Assembly (NCBI RefSeq): GCF_002095575.1
Contig: NZ_MLJJ01000020.1
Location: forward strand, 1 to 64,000
DNA from: Pantoea septica
Lineage (GTDB): Bacteria > Pseudomonadota > Gammaproteobacteria > Enterobacterales > Enterobacteriaceae
Reading direction: 5' to 3'
Length of the DNA stretch: 64,000 nucleotides
In this document: positions 11,362 to 20,980 of the stretch, one piece after another
How the letters are laid out: the number at the start of each line of letters is the position of its first letter
Position numbering within the stretch: position 1 is the stretch's first letter
Position numbers and translations under genes: made by a program
Notes under the pieces: generated by a model
What the model saw: the letters and a program-made list of their open reading frames with translations, nothing else
Told to the model about the DNA's origin: nothing
The model's database searches: none

Positions 11362-12140
11362 GGCAGTCGGAACAGCGCGCGCGCGTTACGATCCACCTGC
11401 TCCGCCAGCGCCACCTGCTCTTCTCCGCGCCACTTCGCCACCTGCTGCACGATATGCGGCAAAAAACAGGGTTCATTACGACGCGACGTCGGCCGCGGAT
11501 GCATATCGCGCGGCAGCAGCCAGGGCGCGTCCGTCTCCAGCAGCAGTCGCTCCGCCGGAATCAGCGGCAGCATCTCACGCAGCGCCATGCCGCGACGCTC
11601 ATCGCAGACCCAGCCGGTAATGCCTACCGACAGCCCCATCGCCAGACAGGCCTCCAGCTCGTCGCGCGTGCCGGTAAAGCAGTGCACCACCGCGCCCGGC
11701 AGCTTCGGCAGCCAGGGCGCCAGCACCGCCGCAAAGCGGTCGTGCGCTTCGCGACAGTGAAGGAAGACCGGCATATTCAGCTCGGCGGCCAGCGCCAGCT
11801 GCGCGTCGAAGGCGTACTCCTGCTGCTCGTGCGCGGCAAGGTTACGGTTGAAATCGAGGCCGCATTCGCCAATCGCCACCACCTGCGGCCGCTCTGCCAG
11901 GCGCCGCAGCGTATTGGCCGTCTCATTCGACCATTCGCTGGCGTGATGCGGATGCACGCCCGCCGTCGACCAGCAGAAGTCGGGCTGACGCTCGGCCAGC
12001 CGCTGCGCCTGCTGGCTCTCCAGCGCATTGGTCCCGGTGATCAACATGCCGGTGACGCCCGCTTCGCGCGCACGCTTTACCACCTTGTCGCGGTCGGCGG
12101 CGAACTGCGTGCTGGTCAGGTTTACACCGATATCAAACAT
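11358..12140 (-). CDS. tatD: 3'-5' ssDNA/RNA exonuclease TatD
   Basis: Mg2+-dependent exonuclease of the TIM-barrel TatD family, implicated in DNA repair and DNA degradation; not a component of Tat export despite its name. 260 residues, as in E. coli. Ligands visible: E in [11 protein letters not shown] in FLHCREAH, H in VVHCFTGT and D in [11 protein letters not shown]. The usual first-strand HxH of the superfamily is replaced by DIGVNL, the form also found in E. coli TatD. The start at 12140 ([10 protein letters not shown]) matches the family. It is separated from tatC by an intrinsic terminator and overlaps the rfaH stop by four bases. Confidence 0.96.
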   Translation of the reverse strand: MFDIGVNLTSTQFAADRDKVVKRAREAGVTGMLITGTNALESQQAQRLAERQPDFCWSTAGVHPHHASEWSNETANTLRRLAERPQVVAIGECGLDFNRNLAAHEQQEYAFDAQLALAAELNMPVFLHCREAHDRFAAVLAPWLPKLPGAVVHCFTGTRDELEACLAMGLSVGITGWVCDERRGMALREMLPLIPAERLLLETDAPWLLPRDMHPRPTSRRNEPCFLPHIVQQVAKWRGEEQVALAEQVDRNARALFRLP

Positions 12141-12160
12141 AATCTTTCCCATAGCTTATT

Positions 12161-12187
12161 AAACAAAAACCGCCCAGATGGGCGGTT
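12161..12187 (-). terminator. Rho-independent terminator between tatC and tatD
   Basis: On the minus strand AACCGCCC-ATCT-GGGCGGTT is followed by TTTGTTT. It lies after tatC and before tatD and would end most tatABC transcripts, leaving tatD to read-through or its own promoter. Confidence 0.88.
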
Positions 12188-12235
12188 CGGTAACAGGGTC
12201 TACCCGCCAGGTGCGGGAAGCGAACTGATAACGGG

Positions 12236-12994
12236 TCAGGAATCGGTATGCTGTTCCTCTTCCTGCGCCCGTCGTCCCTTCCCGACGTAGTAACGGGAAA
12301 AGAATACGCCGACTTCAAACAGGCAGTACATCGGAATAGCGAGCAAAGTTTGCGAGAAAACGTCCGGCGGTGTGAGCAGCATCCCAACAACGAACGCGCC
12401 GACCAGAATATAGGGACGTTTCTTTTTCAGATCTTCCGGCGTAGTGATGCCGGTCCAGCAGAGCAGCACAATCGCCACCGGCACCTCGAACGCCACGCCG
12501 AACGCCATAAACAGCGTCATGACGAAGTCGAGGTAGTTGGTGATATCGGTCGCGATAGTCACGCCCTGCGGCGCGGTTTTAGCGAAGAAGCCGAACGCCA
12601 GCGGAAAGACGATGAAGTAAGCAAAGGCGACGCCGACGTAAAACAGCAGGGTGCTGGAGAACAGCAGCGGCATCACCAGCCGGCGTTCATGCCGGTAGAG
12701 CGCTGGCGCGACGAAAGCCCATACCTGATAGAGGATCACCGGCACCGCGAGAAAAACCGACACGATGATGGTGAGCTTAATCGGCGTGAAAAACGGCGAG
12801 GCGACGTCGGTGGCGATCATGCTGGCGCCGGCCGGCATCTGGCTGATCAGCGGCGAAGCGACCATATGATAGATGTCGTTGGCAAAATAGATCAGCGCCA
12901 TAAAAATCGCAAACACCGCGACAATGCAGTACAGCAGACGCTTACGCAGCTCAATCAAGTGGCTGATAAGCGGTTGGGTATCTTCAACGGCCAT
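12236..12994 (-). CDS. tatC: Sec-independent protein translocase subunit TatC
   Basis: Polytopic core of the Tat translocase; with TatB it binds the twin-arginine signal peptide. 252 residues with six predicted membrane spans. Functionally known positions are present: the N-terminal HLIELRKRL (12-20) and E103 in the cytosolic loop [11 protein letters not shown], a signal-peptide contact in E. coli. The C-terminus is charged ([11 protein letters not shown]). It starts 2 bp after tatB and is followed by a terminator. Confidence 0.98.
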   Translation of the reverse strand: MAVEDTQPLISHLIELRKRLLYCIVAVFAIFMALIYFANDIYHMVASPLISQMPAGASMIATDVASPFFTPIKLTIIVSVFLAVPVILYQVWAFVAPALYRHERRLVMPLLFSSTLLFYVGVAFAYFIVFPLAFGFFAKTAPQGVTIATDITNYLDFVMTLFMAFGVAFEVPVAIVLLCWTGITTPEDLKKKRPYILVGAFVVGMLLTPPDVFSQTLLAIPMYCLFEVGVFFSRYYVGKGRRAQEEEQHTDS

Positions 12995-12996
12995 GG

Positions 12997-13539
12997 TTAT
13001 CGTTCATCACTTGCAGAAGAGGTTGTTGCCGGACTGCGCGGCGCGGCTGACACAGGATTAACAACCGCCGCTGGCGGGTTCGCATCGGTTTTAGCGGTTT
13101 CAGCGGTCTCTACCGCCGCTTCCGGCGTCTGCGCCGGCGCGCTGGCCTGAGTGTGGGCCGTCGCTGGCGTTACGGATTCCGCCGCGCGCTGTTGAGGCGC
13201 ATGAATGGTATTGGCTTCATCCTCGGCTTTTTCGATATCGATGCTCTGCTGCACCGAACGCTTCATCGAATCGGCGGTTTTGCGCAGCTCTTCCATTGAC
13301 TCTTTCAGCTCCGGCGACATGGTGCCGCGGCTCGCCTCTTCCACCTTTTTCAGGCTGTCCTGCAGCTCCTGCAGCTTCAGCTCCTGCGCCAGCTCGTGCT
13401 GCACGTTGGCAGCCAGCGAGCGCATTGCCCGAATCCAGCCTACTACGGTTTTTACCGCAACCGGCAGTCGCTGCGGGCCGAGAACAATCAGCCCGATCAC
13501 GAACACCAGTACCAGTTCACTAAAACCAATGTCGAACAC
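12997..13539 (-). CDS. tatB: Sec-independent protein translocase subunit TatB
   Basis: Twin-arginine receptor partner of TatC. The N-terminal membrane helix (residues 3-20) carries the conserved E8, and the hinge G21-P22 leads into a long amphipathic helix (about 25-100). The remaining tail to residue 180 is rich in Ala, Thr and Pro and looks unstructured; it makes the protein somewhat longer than E. coli TatB (171), and such tails vary between species. It is 3 bp from tatA upstream and 2 bp from tatC downstream, in the order tatA-tatB-tatC. Confidence 0.97.
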   Translation of the reverse strand: MFDIGFSELVLVFVIGLIVLGPQRLPVAVKTVVGWIRAMRSLAANVQHELAQELKLQELQDSLKKVEEASRGTMSPELKESMEELRKTADSMKRSVQQSIDIEKAEDEANTIHAPQQRAAESVTPATAHTQASAPAQTPEAAVETAETAKTDANPPAAVVNPVSAAPRSPATTSSASDER

Positions 13540-13542
13540 GGT

Positions 13543-13797
13543 TTACACCTGCTTGTCGTTTTTGACGTCTTCTTTGTTAGCCGAAGTGTGCTGTTTATCC
13601 GCCAGCGTTTTGGCATTGAAATCAGCGTCCTGCTGGTTTGGCTGGTCCTTTTTCTCATCCTCATCGCTCATGGCTTTTTTAAAGCCCTTGATAGAGGAAC
13701 CGAGATCGGAACCCAGGTTTTTTAACTTATTGGTGCCAAACAGGAGTACAACGATGACGGCAATAATTAATAATTGCCAGATACTGATACCGCCCAT
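13543..13797 (-). CDS. tatA: Sec-independent protein translocase subunit TatA
   Basis: Pore-forming or membrane-thinning component of Tat export. The start at 13797 gives the family N-terminus [10 protein letters not shown]; an in-frame extension upstream was rejected. 84 residues: one membrane helix (about 1-20, [13 protein letters not shown]), then a hinge and an amphipathic helix with the essential GF pair (IKGFKKAM, F39), then a charged hydrophilic tail. First gene of tatABC, with the usual large excess over TatB/C expected from its position. Confidence 0.97.
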   Translation of the reverse strand: MGGISIWQLLIIAVIVVLLFGTNKLKNLGSDLGSSIKGFKKAMSDEDEKKDQPNQQDADFNAKTLADKQHTSANKEDVKNDKQV

Positions 13798-13847
13798 GAG
13801 ATAGTGCCTCTGATGTTGCGAGAGATTGAGAAGAGTAATGTCCGCCA

Positions 13848-13870
13848 AAAGCCCTGATGACGCCGGGCTT
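13848..13870 (-). terminator. Weak hairpin after ubiB, possible terminator
   Basis: On the minus strand AAGCCC and GGGCTT pair across a 10-base loop and are followed by TTGG. The stem is short and the T run poor. It lies between ubiB and tatA and could reduce read-through from ubiEJB into tatABC. Confidence 0.35.
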
Positions 13871-13909
13871 AAGGCTGCGACATTACCGCGATTCAGGCGT
13901 GGCTGACAA

Positions 13910-15547
13910 TTAGTTTGTCTTACGCCAGCCGATTAGCCAGGTGACGAAACCCGCCGCCATTAACAGGGCTGGAAAGAAATCCCAGTCCGGGCGACTCAGC
14001 AATACCGCCGTGCCGCTGAGCAGCAGGGTCGCGCCGACGCCGAACAGATAGCGCGCTTGATGATGTTGCGTCCGCTGGGCGTGCATATCCTTAGTCAGCT
14101 TATCGACGCTGTGCTGCAAAAGTTTATGATGCCGCATGCTTTCATAAAACAGCTCCGGCAGCTCCGGCAGCTTCTCCGCCCAGAAGGGCGCTTTTTCTTT
14201 CACCGCGCGCAGAATAGCCGGCAGGCCAATTTGATCTTTGATCCAGTCTTCGAGGAACGGCTTGGCGGTTTTCCACAGATCGAGCTGCGGATAGAGCTGA
14301 CGGCCGATGCCTTCGACGTAGAGCAGCGTTTTTTGCAGCAGCACCAGTTGCGGCTGCACTTCCATATTGAAGCGGCGCGCGGTGCTGAACAGGTTGAGCA
14401 GCACATGGCCGAAAGAGATCTCCGCCAGCGGCTTCTCGAAGATGGGTTCGCACACGGTACGGATAGCGAATTCGAAATCTTCGACGTTGGTATCGGGCGG
14501 CACCCAGCCTGAATCGACGTGCAGCTCCGCGACTTTTCGGTAGTCGCGGTTGAAGAAGGCGATAAAGTTTTCCGCCAGATAGCGCTTATCCTCTTTGTTC
14601 AGCGAGCCGACGATGCCGCAGTCGATGCCGATATATTGCGGATCTTCCGGATGGTCGTAGCTGACGAAAATATTGCCGGGATGCATATCGGCATGGAAGA
14701 AGCTGTCGCGGAACACCTGCGTAAAGAAGACCTGCACGCCGCGCTCGGCCAGCAGCTTCATGTTGACACCGTGCTGCTCCAGCGTCGCCACGTCGGAGAT
14801 GGGAATGCCGTAGATGCGCTCCATCACCAGCATGGTTTCGCTACAGTAGTCGGAATAGACCTCCGGCACGTACAGCATCGGGCTATCTTCGAAGTTACGG
14901 CGCAGCTGAATAGCGTTGGCCGCTTCGCGCAGCAGATTCAGCTCGTCGATCAGCGTCTTCTCGTAGTCGCGCACCACTTCCATGGGACGCAGACGGCGCC
15001 CGTCCGGCAGCAGGCGCGGCACCCAGCGCGCCAGGCGATAGATGAGCTTCATATCCGCTTTGATCACCGGCAGGATGTCCGGACGGATCACCTTGATTAC
15101 CACCTTCTTGCCGGTGGATTTCAGGGTGGCGGTATGCACCTGCGCGATCGACGCCGACGCCAGCGGTTTGATATCGAAATCATCGAACCAGGTTTCTACC
15201 GGACCGCCGATCGATTTTTCAATCTGCTCTTTAGCCTTTACGCCGTCGAAGGGCGCGACGCGATCCTGCAGGATGGCGAGCTGGTCGGCGATCACGGGCG
15301 GAAAAAGGTCGCGACGCGTAGAGAGCATCTGGCCGAACTTGATCCAGACCGGACCGAGCTGCTCCATCGCCAGGCGCATACGCACGCCGATCTCTTCATC
15401 TTTATGCCGGTTAGGCAGCCAAAAAATCGTGCGGCGCCAGAGGCGCAGCGGAATGGTAAGGCGCATGCGGGGGATCAGTTCATCAAGACCGTAAGTCAAA
15501 AAAATCCTGATGATGAAATATAAACGGCGAATCTCTCCAAACGTCAT
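13910..15547 (-). CDS. ubiB: Probable ATPase/kinase-like ubiquinone biosynthesis protein UbiB
   Basis: Atypical protein-kinase-like (ADCK/Coq8) family member required for ubiquinone synthesis; thought to act as an ATPase that helps lipid intermediates reach the Ubi complex. 545 residues against 546 in E. coli. Family marks: KFGQ (in [13 protein letters not shown]), the Ala-rich loop in place of a Gly-rich loop ([11 protein letters not shown]), the catalytic HADMHPGN, and two C-terminal membrane helices (about 500-540). Its start overlaps the ubiJ stop by four bases, indicating coupled translation in a ubiE-ubiJ-ubiB operon. Confidence 0.97.
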   Translation of the reverse strand: MTFGEIRRLYFIIRIFLTYGLDELIPRMRLTIPLRLWRRTIFWLPNRHKDEEIGVRMRLAMEQLGPVWIKFGQMLSTRRDLFPPVIADQLAILQDRVAPFDGVKAKEQIEKSIGGPVETWFDDFDIKPLASASIAQVHTATLKSTGKKVVIKVIRPDILPVIKADMKLIYRLARWVPRLLPDGRRLRPMEVVRDYEKTLIDELNLLREAANAIQLRRNFEDSPMLYVPEVYSDYCSETMLVMERIYGIPISDVATLEQHGVNMKLLAERGVQVFFTQVFRDSFFHADMHPGNIFVSYDHPEDPQYIGIDCGIVGSLNKEDKRYLAENFIAFFNRDYRKVAELHVDSGWVPPDTNVEDFEFAIRTVCEPIFEKPLAEISFGHVLLNLFSTARRFNMEVQPQLVLLQKTLLYVEGIGRQLYPQLDLWKTAKPFLEDWIKDQIGLPAILRAVKEKAPFWAEKLPELPELFYESMRHHKLLQHSVDKLTKDMHAQRTQHHQARYLFGVGATLLLSGTAVLLSRPDWDFFPALLMAAGFVTWLIGWRKTN

Positions 15548-16155
15548 TTCGCCTCCAGCTGCGCTAAACGCGCCGTGAGCGCATCAAGCGAACGTTCCAT
15601 CGCGTCTACCTCCTCAGAAAACCACGCCAGTTCCAGCGCGCCCGGCGCGACGCGCCACTCTTCGGTTAATGCCTGCCCCAGATAATCCTGGCGACGCGTG
15701 ACCTCGCCGCGTAGCAGCCGCAGGGCGCGCTGCGCCGCCTGGCTGACGCCCTGCGCGGCGATATCGCCGATCCAGGGCGCGAGATATTCGGCCGGGTCCA
15801 GTTCCGCCAGGTCGATCAGCGCGGAAAAGCGCTGCACCACCTGCAGATCGCCTTCGACCTGCAGTTCGCCGCTGCGGATCAGGCTGGTCAGCTGCTGTCG
15901 ATCGCGCAGCTTCGGCAGGGTTTTCAGCTGCGTAATCACGGTGCAGTCGCTGCTGTCCTGCCAGTCGCTCAGCACGTCGAGCTGCTGTTCGCTGAAGACC
16001 AGCACCAGCGGATGGGAAAGCTCCTCGAGACGCAGCGTCAGCACCTGTCCCACCAGTCGCTGGCGCGCGGCTTTCAGGCCGCGATCGCGATAGAGCATGC
16101 GGTTTAGCGCGGTCTCAAGACCGGCGGTAATCAAGGGCGTCAAGCGCATCACCAT
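15544..16155 (-). CDS. ubiJ: Ubiquinone biosynthesis accessory factor UbiJ
   Basis: SCP2-domain lipid-binding protein that with UbiK supports the cytosolic Ubi complex of late ubiquinone synthesis. 203 residues (201 in E. coli). The N-terminal half is the SCP2-like domain (about 15-115), the C-terminal part is helical with a terminal coiled segment ([25 protein letters not shown] heptads). In E. coli the 3' part of this gene also gives rise to the sRNA EsrE; I could not establish that here. Six bases separate it from ubiE. Confidence 0.94.
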   Translation of the reverse strand: MVMRLTPLITAGLETALNRMLYRDRGLKAARQRLVGQVLTLRLEELSHPLVLVFSEQQLDVLSDWQDSSDCTVITQLKTLPKLRDRQQLTSLIRSGELQVEGDLQVVQRFSALIDLAELDPAEYLAPWIGDIAAQGVSQAAQRALRLLRGEVTRRQDYLGQALTEEWRVAPGALELAWFSEEVDAMERSLDALTARLAQLEAK

Positions 16156-16161
16156 ATCCGG

Positions 16162-16920
16162 TTAAAACTTAAATCCACGATGCAGCGCGACAATGCCGCC
16201 GGTCATGTTGTAATAAGTCGTGTTCTCGAATCCGGCGTCGTTCATCATCGCCTTCAGGGTCTCCTGATCGGGATGCATGCGGATCGACTCTGCCAGATAG
16301 CGGTAGCTTTCGGCGTCCTGCGCCACCAGCTGGCCGACGCGCGGCAAAATATGGAACGAATAGGCGTCGTACGCTTTGCTGAGGGGATCGAGCACCGGTT
16401 TGGAGAACTCCAGCACCAGCAGGCGTCCGCCCGGCTTAAGCACGCGGAACATCGACGCCAGCGCCTTCTCTTTGTCGGTCACGTTACGCAGGCCGAAAGA
16501 GATGGTGATGCAGTCGAAATGGTTATCCGGGAAGGGCAGCGCTTCGGCGTTGGCCTGCACATAGCTGACGTTGCCGACTACGCCGAGATTGCGCAGTTTG
16601 TCGCGGCCCATTTTCAGCATTGAGCTGTTGATGTCCGCCAGCACCACCTGACCGGTGTCGCCGACCAGACGGGAAAACTTCGCCGTCAAATCGCCGGTGC
16701 CGCCCGCCAGATCCAGCACGCGCTGACCGCGACGCACGCCGCTGCTGTCGATGGTAAAACGCTTCCAGATGCGATGGATGCCAAAGGACATCAGATCGTT
16801 CATCAGGTCATATTTCGCCGCTACGGAGTGAAACACGTCCGCGACTTTGTCAGCTTTTTCGCTTTTGGCGACCGTCTGAAAGCCAAAATGGGTAGTTTCC
16901 TGCTGTGATTCATCTGCCAT
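16162..16920 (-). CDS. ubiE: Ubiquinone/menaquinone C-methyltransferase
   Basis: SAM-dependent methyltransferase acting in both ubiquinone (C2 methylation) and menaquinone synthesis. 252 residues, start at 16920 ([14 protein letters not shown]) chosen by alignment over a longer in-frame start. The SAM-binding motif I is [15 protein letters not shown], with the acidic [10 protein letters not shown] after strand 2 and the post-motif [10 protein letters not shown]. The C-terminal [12 protein letters not shown] is conserved. First gene of ubiE-ubiJ-ubiB. Confidence 0.98.
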   Translation of the reverse strand: MADESQQETTHFGFQTVAKSEKADKVADVFHSVAAKYDLMNDLMSFGIHRIWKRFTIDSSGVRRGQRVLDLAGGTGDLTAKFSRLVGDTGQVVLADINSSMLKMGRDKLRNLGVVGNVSYVQANAEALPFPDNHFDCITISFGLRNVTDKEKALASMFRVLKPGGRLLVLEFSKPVLDPLSKAYDAYSFHILPRVGQLVAQDAESYRYLAESIRMHPDQETLKAMMNDAGFENTTYYNMTGGIVALHRGFKF

Positions 16921-16995
16921 CGGTTTTACCTGTTCCACAAACAATACTTCCCGAAGTGTATCAGAGTCAGGGTAGTCAGGCACGCGACGACCCGT

Positions 16996-18495
16996 TTATT
17001 CGTGGAGCCGCCTCACGCGGGCATCCAGGGTTTCGGCGACGTCGTCAGGCGCCTCCTCGTCGTCCCATGCCTTTTCCGGCATCGCCTGCTCGACTAACTG
17101 CGGATTGATTGAGCGTTTAACTTCAACGCCCAGGGATTTAAACGCCTCGCTCTGCGCGATCAGGTTGCCGCGCCCTTCCGCCAGCTTTTTCATCGCCTCG
17201 CGGTAGCTGTTGTGCGCCTTATCCAGATTATGGCCGATGCCGCTCATATCATCGACGAATAGCCGCATCTTGTCATAGAGACGCGCCGCGCGGTCGGCGA
17301 TGCGCTGCGCGTTGCGGCTCTGATGCTCATAGCGCCACAGGTTGTTGATGGTGCGCAGCGCCACCAGCAGCGTCGTCGGGCTTACCAGCATGATGTTCTG
17401 CTGCAGCGCCTCGCTGATCAGCTCTGGCTGACGATCGATCGCCAGCAGAAAGGCTGGTTCGACCGGAATGAACATCAACACATAATCGAGGGAGCGTAAA
17501 CCGGCCAGTTGTTGATAATCTTTACGGCTCAGCAGGCGAATATGGCTGCGCACCGCGGCGACATGCTCCTGAAGCGCCTGCTCGCGCGTCACTTCATCTT
17601 CCGCGTTGAAGTAGCGCTCGTAGGCGACCAGCGTCATCTTGGCGTCGACCACGACATCTTTGCCCTGCGGCAGACGCACGATCACATCCGGTTGCATTCT
17701 GCCCTGCTGTTCCGACTGCAAACTGACCTGCGTCTGATACTCATGGCCTTCGCGCAGGCCTGACGCTTCCAGCACGCGGCTCAGCACCACTTCGCCCCAG
17801 TTGCCCTGAATCTTGTTGTCGCCTTTCAGCGCCCTGGTGAGGTTGATCGCCTCCTGCGCCATCTGCGCATTCAGCTGCTGCAGCTGGCGGATCTCGTGCG
17901 CCAGCGTGTGACGCTCGCGCGCCTCCTGGCCGAAGCTGTCATGCACCTGGCGGCGAAAACCGTCCAGCTGCTCGCGCAGCGGCGCGATCAGGCTGTTCAG
18001 GCTCTGGCGGTTCTGTTCGTCGACGCGGCGGCCGCTGTTTTCAAAGATGCGGTTGGCGAGATTTTCGAACTGCGCGCTGAGGCGCTGCTCGCTGCTGGTG
18101 AGCAGGCGCTGCTTCTCTTCTGCGGCGAACCGCGTCTCTTCAAGGCGGATGGTCACCTCGCGCAGTTCGGCCTCCTGCGCGCTGTTGACCTCTAGCTGGT
18201 TGCGCAGCTCGCTGTTGAGCTGTTCGCATTCGCCGCGCCAGTAATCGAGCTGTTGCAGCCGCTCCTGCGCGCCGCTCAGCGCGCCGTGCAGCTGGCGCAG
18301 CTCCTGTTCGCGCTGCTGCAGCTGTTGCTGGAGCTGTTCAAGCTGCTGCTGCTGACGCTGCTGCGCCTCCTGCTGCAAACGCCGCTCGGTGGCAAAGCTG
18401 GCGGCCTGATGGCCGGCGCGCAGCTGCGCCAGCATCCAGCCGATGCCCAGTCCGGCAAGCGCCAGACAGGCGCTGATAATAATCTGCTGATCCAT
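16996..18495 (-). CDS. rmuC: DNA recombination protein RmuC
   Basis: Protein implicated in limiting recombination at inverted repeats; predicted nuclease-like fold, molecular function not settled. 499 residues, slightly longer than E. coli RmuC (475). An N-terminal membrane anchor (about 4-24, IIISACLALAGLGIGWML) is followed by a long Gln/Glu-rich coiled coil (about 30-160) and the RmuC domain with KGDNKIQGNWGEVVLSRVLE and DVVVDAKMTLVAYERY. The extra length is in the coiled coil and the acidic tail. It is upstream of ubiE on the same strand with a 75-bp gap. Confidence 0.95.
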   Translation of the reverse strand: MDQQIIISACLALAGLGIGWMLAQLRAGHQAASFATERRLQQEAQQRQQQQLEQLQQQLQQREQELRQLHGALSGAQERLQQLDYWRGECEQLNSELRNQLEVNSAQEAELREVTIRLEETRFAAEEKQRLLTSSEQRLSAQFENLANRIFENSGRRVDEQNRQSLNSLIAPLREQLDGFRRQVHDSFGQEARERHTLAHEIRQLQQLNAQMAQEAINLTRALKGDNKIQGNWGEVVLSRVLEASGLREGHEYQTQVSLQSEQQGRMQPDVIVRLPQGKDVVVDAKMTLVAYERYFNAEDEVTREQALQEHVAAVRSHIRLLSRKDYQQLAGLRSLDYVLMFIPVEPAFLLAIDRQPELISEALQQNIMLVSPTTLLVALRTINNLWRYEHQSRNAQRIADRAARLYDKMRLFVDDMSGIGHNLDKAHNSYREAMKKLAEGRGNLIAQSEAFKSLGVEVKRSINPQLVEQAMPEKAWDDEEAPDDVAETLDARVRRLHE

Positions 18496-18590
18496 GATTC
18501 CCTCGCGACGCGCATTGCTCGGGAAAAGGTAAAGTCGGCCTGTATGAATGTCCAGACTATTTTCGGGCGGTTATCAACCCAGAGCAGGCG

Positions 18591-19859
18591 CTACAGCGCT
18601 TTGACCTGCAGCTCGCCCGCTTTCCACGCGTCGGTGAGAAAAAACGGCATCGGCATCAGCCATTCGTCCCCTTTTACCCGCGCCGGATACACAAAGGCGT
18701 TGCCGCCCCAGGTCAGCTCCACGGACTGCGTTTCGCCCTCTTTCACCGTCGCCTTGCCCGCCATGCTGGCGAAGCCGGCGTTGCTGCCGACGTGAAAGTT
18801 ATCCATGCGCCAGCGCACCGGCGCGTGCGGCGGCCAGGGCTGCGCCTGATGAAAACGGAAAATCTCATCGTGGCTCAGCAGGCTTTCGCGCACCGTCGGC
18901 CACAGCGCGGCCTTCAGGAAATATTGATCGGTAAAGCGCGCGTTGCCGCTGTAGCGGGCGATGAAGTCGCGCATCGCCTGCGCCATATTGCTGAAGACGC
19001 CGTTGCAGCCGCCCCACATGCCGGCCAGCAGCAGCTCGGTATGGGAAAAGTAGTCGCGCATATGGTGAAACCAGTACGGCGAGGCAAGCCAGGCGTCGAC
19101 CGCCGCCGCTTCGCGCTCCGACAGCAGCGAGTCGGCGTCGCGGATGATAAAGCGTTTGACGTCGGGATCGTCCATCACCAGAAAACGCCACAGCGTCGGG
19201 TAGATCGCCTTTTCCTGCGACATATCGACCAGATCGACATGCGGCTGGTTGAGGCGCTGCCACACATGCTGCGGCACGCTCTGATCCAGATAAATGCGGC
19301 AGCGCCAGCCGGGATAGAGTTGCTGCGCCACCTCGACGTTTTTAATCAACGTTTCGCAGTAGCGCGGCTGATCGCCGTAGAGGCTGAAGGCGATCGCGTT
19401 CTGTCTGGGTTTCGTCAGATCGATCGGTTCCGGCCGCGCCGCCGGAAAGGGGTAACGCTGGCCCTGGCGGAAACGCGCGTCTGCGCCGTTGAGCGCTTCC
19501 AGGCCATATTTCGCCAGCTCCTCCTGCTTGCCCATCCAGCCGCACAGCTCTGCCAGCCCATCCAGCCAGGTTTCAGAAGCGGTCGCGCGCACGGCGGGCG
19601 GCGCCTGATAGATTTTCTGATAGACGCGGTAAGATTTGCTGTAGTGGCCGAGACGCAGCAGACAGAGCGCGTAGTCGCTCAGCACCTGCATCTGGCTGGG
19701 CATGGCGCGCAGCACCTCTTCGCAGCAGCTGGCGGCGGCGGCATACTCCTGCTGCGCCATATGCTGGCGAAAGCGCGCGGCGGCGTTTTCAAGGCGCGCC
19801 TGCATGGCGGCGGGAGAAGCGGTTAAGGCGGATTTCTGTCGTGGCGGCGTGTGGCGCAT
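18591..19859 (-). CDS. Unrecognised TPR protein with glycosyltransferase-like C-terminal domain
   Basis: I cannot assign a named function. The 422-residue product starts with a basic, low-complexity segment (1-20), then helical repeat-like sequence (about 20-125; QQEYAAAASCCEEVLRAMP and LLRLGHYSKSYRVYQKIY look like TPR units). The C-terminal part (about 150-422) resembles nucleotide-sugar-dependent transferases: AIAFSLYGDQPRYCETL (155-171), a DxD-type motif RDADS (240-244), then FHHMRDY (264-270), LAGMWGG (278-284), FTDQYFLK (309-316) and HVGSN (356-360). No signal peptide or membrane span is seen, so a cytosolic location is inferred. GAGG lies upstream of the ATG. It sits between rmuC and udp, where E. 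coli has no gene, with codon use like its neighbours. Confidence 0.75.
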   Translation of the reverse strand: MRHTPPRQKSALTASPAAMQARLENAAARFRQHMAQQEYAAAASCCEEVLRAMPSQMQVLSDYALCLLRLGHYSKSYRVYQKIYQAPPAVRATASETWLDGLAELCGWMGKQEELAKYGLEALNGADARFRQGQRYPFPAARPEPIDLTKPRQNAIAFSLYGDQPRYCETLIKNVEVAQQLYPGWRCRIYLDQSVPQHVWQRLNQPHVDLVDMSQEKAIYPTLWRFLVMDDPDVKRFIIRDADSLLSEREAAAVDAWLASPYWFHHMRDYFSHTELLLAGMWGGCNGVFSNMAQAMRDFIARYSGNARFTDQYFLKAALWPTVRESLLSHDEIFRFHQAQPWPPHAPVRWRMDNFHVGSNAGFASMAGKATVKEGETQSVELTWGGNAFVYPARVKGDEWLMPMPFFLTDAWKAGELQVKAL

Positions 19860-19892
19860 CGGGCGATCCTCGCTTTTGCTGTAAAGAGCAGA

Positions 19893-19914
19893 GGCAGCGC
19901 GCAGAGGCGCTGCC
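19893..19914 (-). terminator. Probable terminator of udp
   Basis: On the minus strand GGCAGCGC-CTCTGC-GCGCTGCC is followed by TCTGCTCTTT. The 8-bp stem is perfect, but the T run is interrupted. It lies 9 bp after the udp stop. Confidence 0.65.
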
Positions 19915-19922
19915 TGAAAGCG

Positions 19923-20678
19923 TTATAACAAACGGCGCGCCGCTTCCACCACAATTTTTACCGCATCGCTCTCGGTCTGCTTCATGGCGGCCGCATCCGG
20001 GATCTCTTTCTGGGTGCGGTTGACGATGACGCCCGCCACCATGCCCGCACGCAGCCCCTGGCTGGCGCACATCGTCAGCAGCGTCGCAGACTCCATCTCA
20101 TAGTTAAGCACGCCCATCTGCTGCCACTCCTTCATCGAGCCCTGGAAGCGGCTGACCACGCGGCCGGAGAAGGTATCGTAACGCTCCTGGCCTGGATAAA
20201 AGGTGTCGGACGAGGCGGTAACGCCGATATGGGTGGTCGCGCCGCTCGCTTCCGCTGCTGCAACCAGCGCAGTGGTGCAGGCGAAATCCGCTACGGCAGG
20301 AAACTCCAGCGGCGCGAAGTGCTGGCTGGCGCCGTCGAGACGCACCGCGCCGGTAGTGACCAGCACGTCGCCGACGTTAATGTGCGGCTGAATAGCGCCG
20401 GTGGTGCCGACGCGCAGGAAGGTACGCACGCCAAGCTGCGCCAGCTCTTCTACCGCGATAGAGGTCGACGGGCCGCCGATGCCGGTGGAGCAGACGACCA
20501 CAGGCTTGCCGTCCAGCTTCGCCAGCCAGGAGGTGAATTCACGGTGCGACGCCAGAGGCTGGGCGTCCGCCATCAGCCCGGCAATTTTCTTTACGCGCTC
20601 CGGATCGCCGGGAACGATAGCCAGGGTCGCGCCCTGCAGATCGGCTTTGGTCAGGCCAAGGTGGAAAACGTCAGACAT
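19923..20678 (-). CDS. udp: Uridine phosphorylase
   Basis: Cytosolic hexameric enzyme that splits uridine with phosphate into uracil and ribose-1-phosphate for salvage and catabolism. 251 residues (253 in E. coli). Conserved elements: the phosphate loop [22 protein letters not shown], the family signature [19 protein letters not shown] and the nucleoside-pocket [14 protein letters not shown]. It is transcribed alone, from a promoter with two CRP-type sites 52 bp apart, the layout known for CytR-controlled nucleoside genes. Confidence 0.98.
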   Translation of the reverse strand: MSDVFHLGLTKADLQGATLAIVPGDPERVKKIAGLMADAQPLASHREFTSWLAKLDGKPVVVCSTGIGGPSTSIAVEELAQLGVRTFLRVGTTGAIQPHINVGDVLVTTGAVRLDGASQHFAPLEFPAVADFACTTALVAAAEASGATTHIGVTASSDTFYPGQERYDTFSGRVVSRFQGSMKEWQQMGVLNYEMESATLLTMCASQGLRAGMVAGVIVNRTQKEIPDAAAMKQTESDAVKIVVEAARRLL

Positions 20679-20711
20679 AGCATACTCCTGAACAGGGAAG
20701 TGAAGCGCGCC

Positions 20712-20717
20712 ACTCTA
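20712..20717 (-). promoter_or_regulatory. udp -10 element
   Basis: TAGAGT on the minus strand matches TATAAT in four of six positions. It predicts a start near 20705, which places the proximal CRP site centre at -41.5 (class II), so the assignment is supported by geometry more than by the hexamer. Confidence 0.55.
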
Positions 20718-20738
20718 CGTCAGCGCAGCGCAAATTTG

Positions 20739-20754
20739 TGTGATAACAGTCACT
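20739..20754 (-). promoter_or_regulatory. Proximal CRP site of udp
   Basis: TGTGATAACAGTCACT matches TGTGA-N6-TCACA in nine of ten positions. Centre 20746.5, about 41.5 bp before the predicted transcription start of udp. Confidence 0.8.
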
Positions 20755-20790
20755 ATCAAAAATGAATATTACATTTTACATAGATAACAA

Positions 20791-20806
20791 TGAGATCTAA
20801 GTCACA
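20791..20806 (-). promoter_or_regulatory. Distal CRP site of udp
   Basis: TGAGATCTAAGTCACA matches TGTGA-N6-TCACA in nine of ten positions. Its centre is 52 bp from the proximal site, the spacing at which CytR binds between two CRP dimers in E. coli udp and deo. It may also affect the divergent ysgA. Confidence 0.78.
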
Positions 20807-20980
20807 TAACTAAGCCATTGAGAACGCCATTGCTACAAGCTGTGTGCGTCGGGCTTTGCACCAATGTTAAAGAGGAGAGTGTTTTTGCTTGCTCCCTACT
20901 CTGTTCCCGGTCTCTGGTCCAGACGTCATCTGGCCAGGCTATAGTTACGTGATTGCGCTACTGCCAGCACGGAGAAAAAA

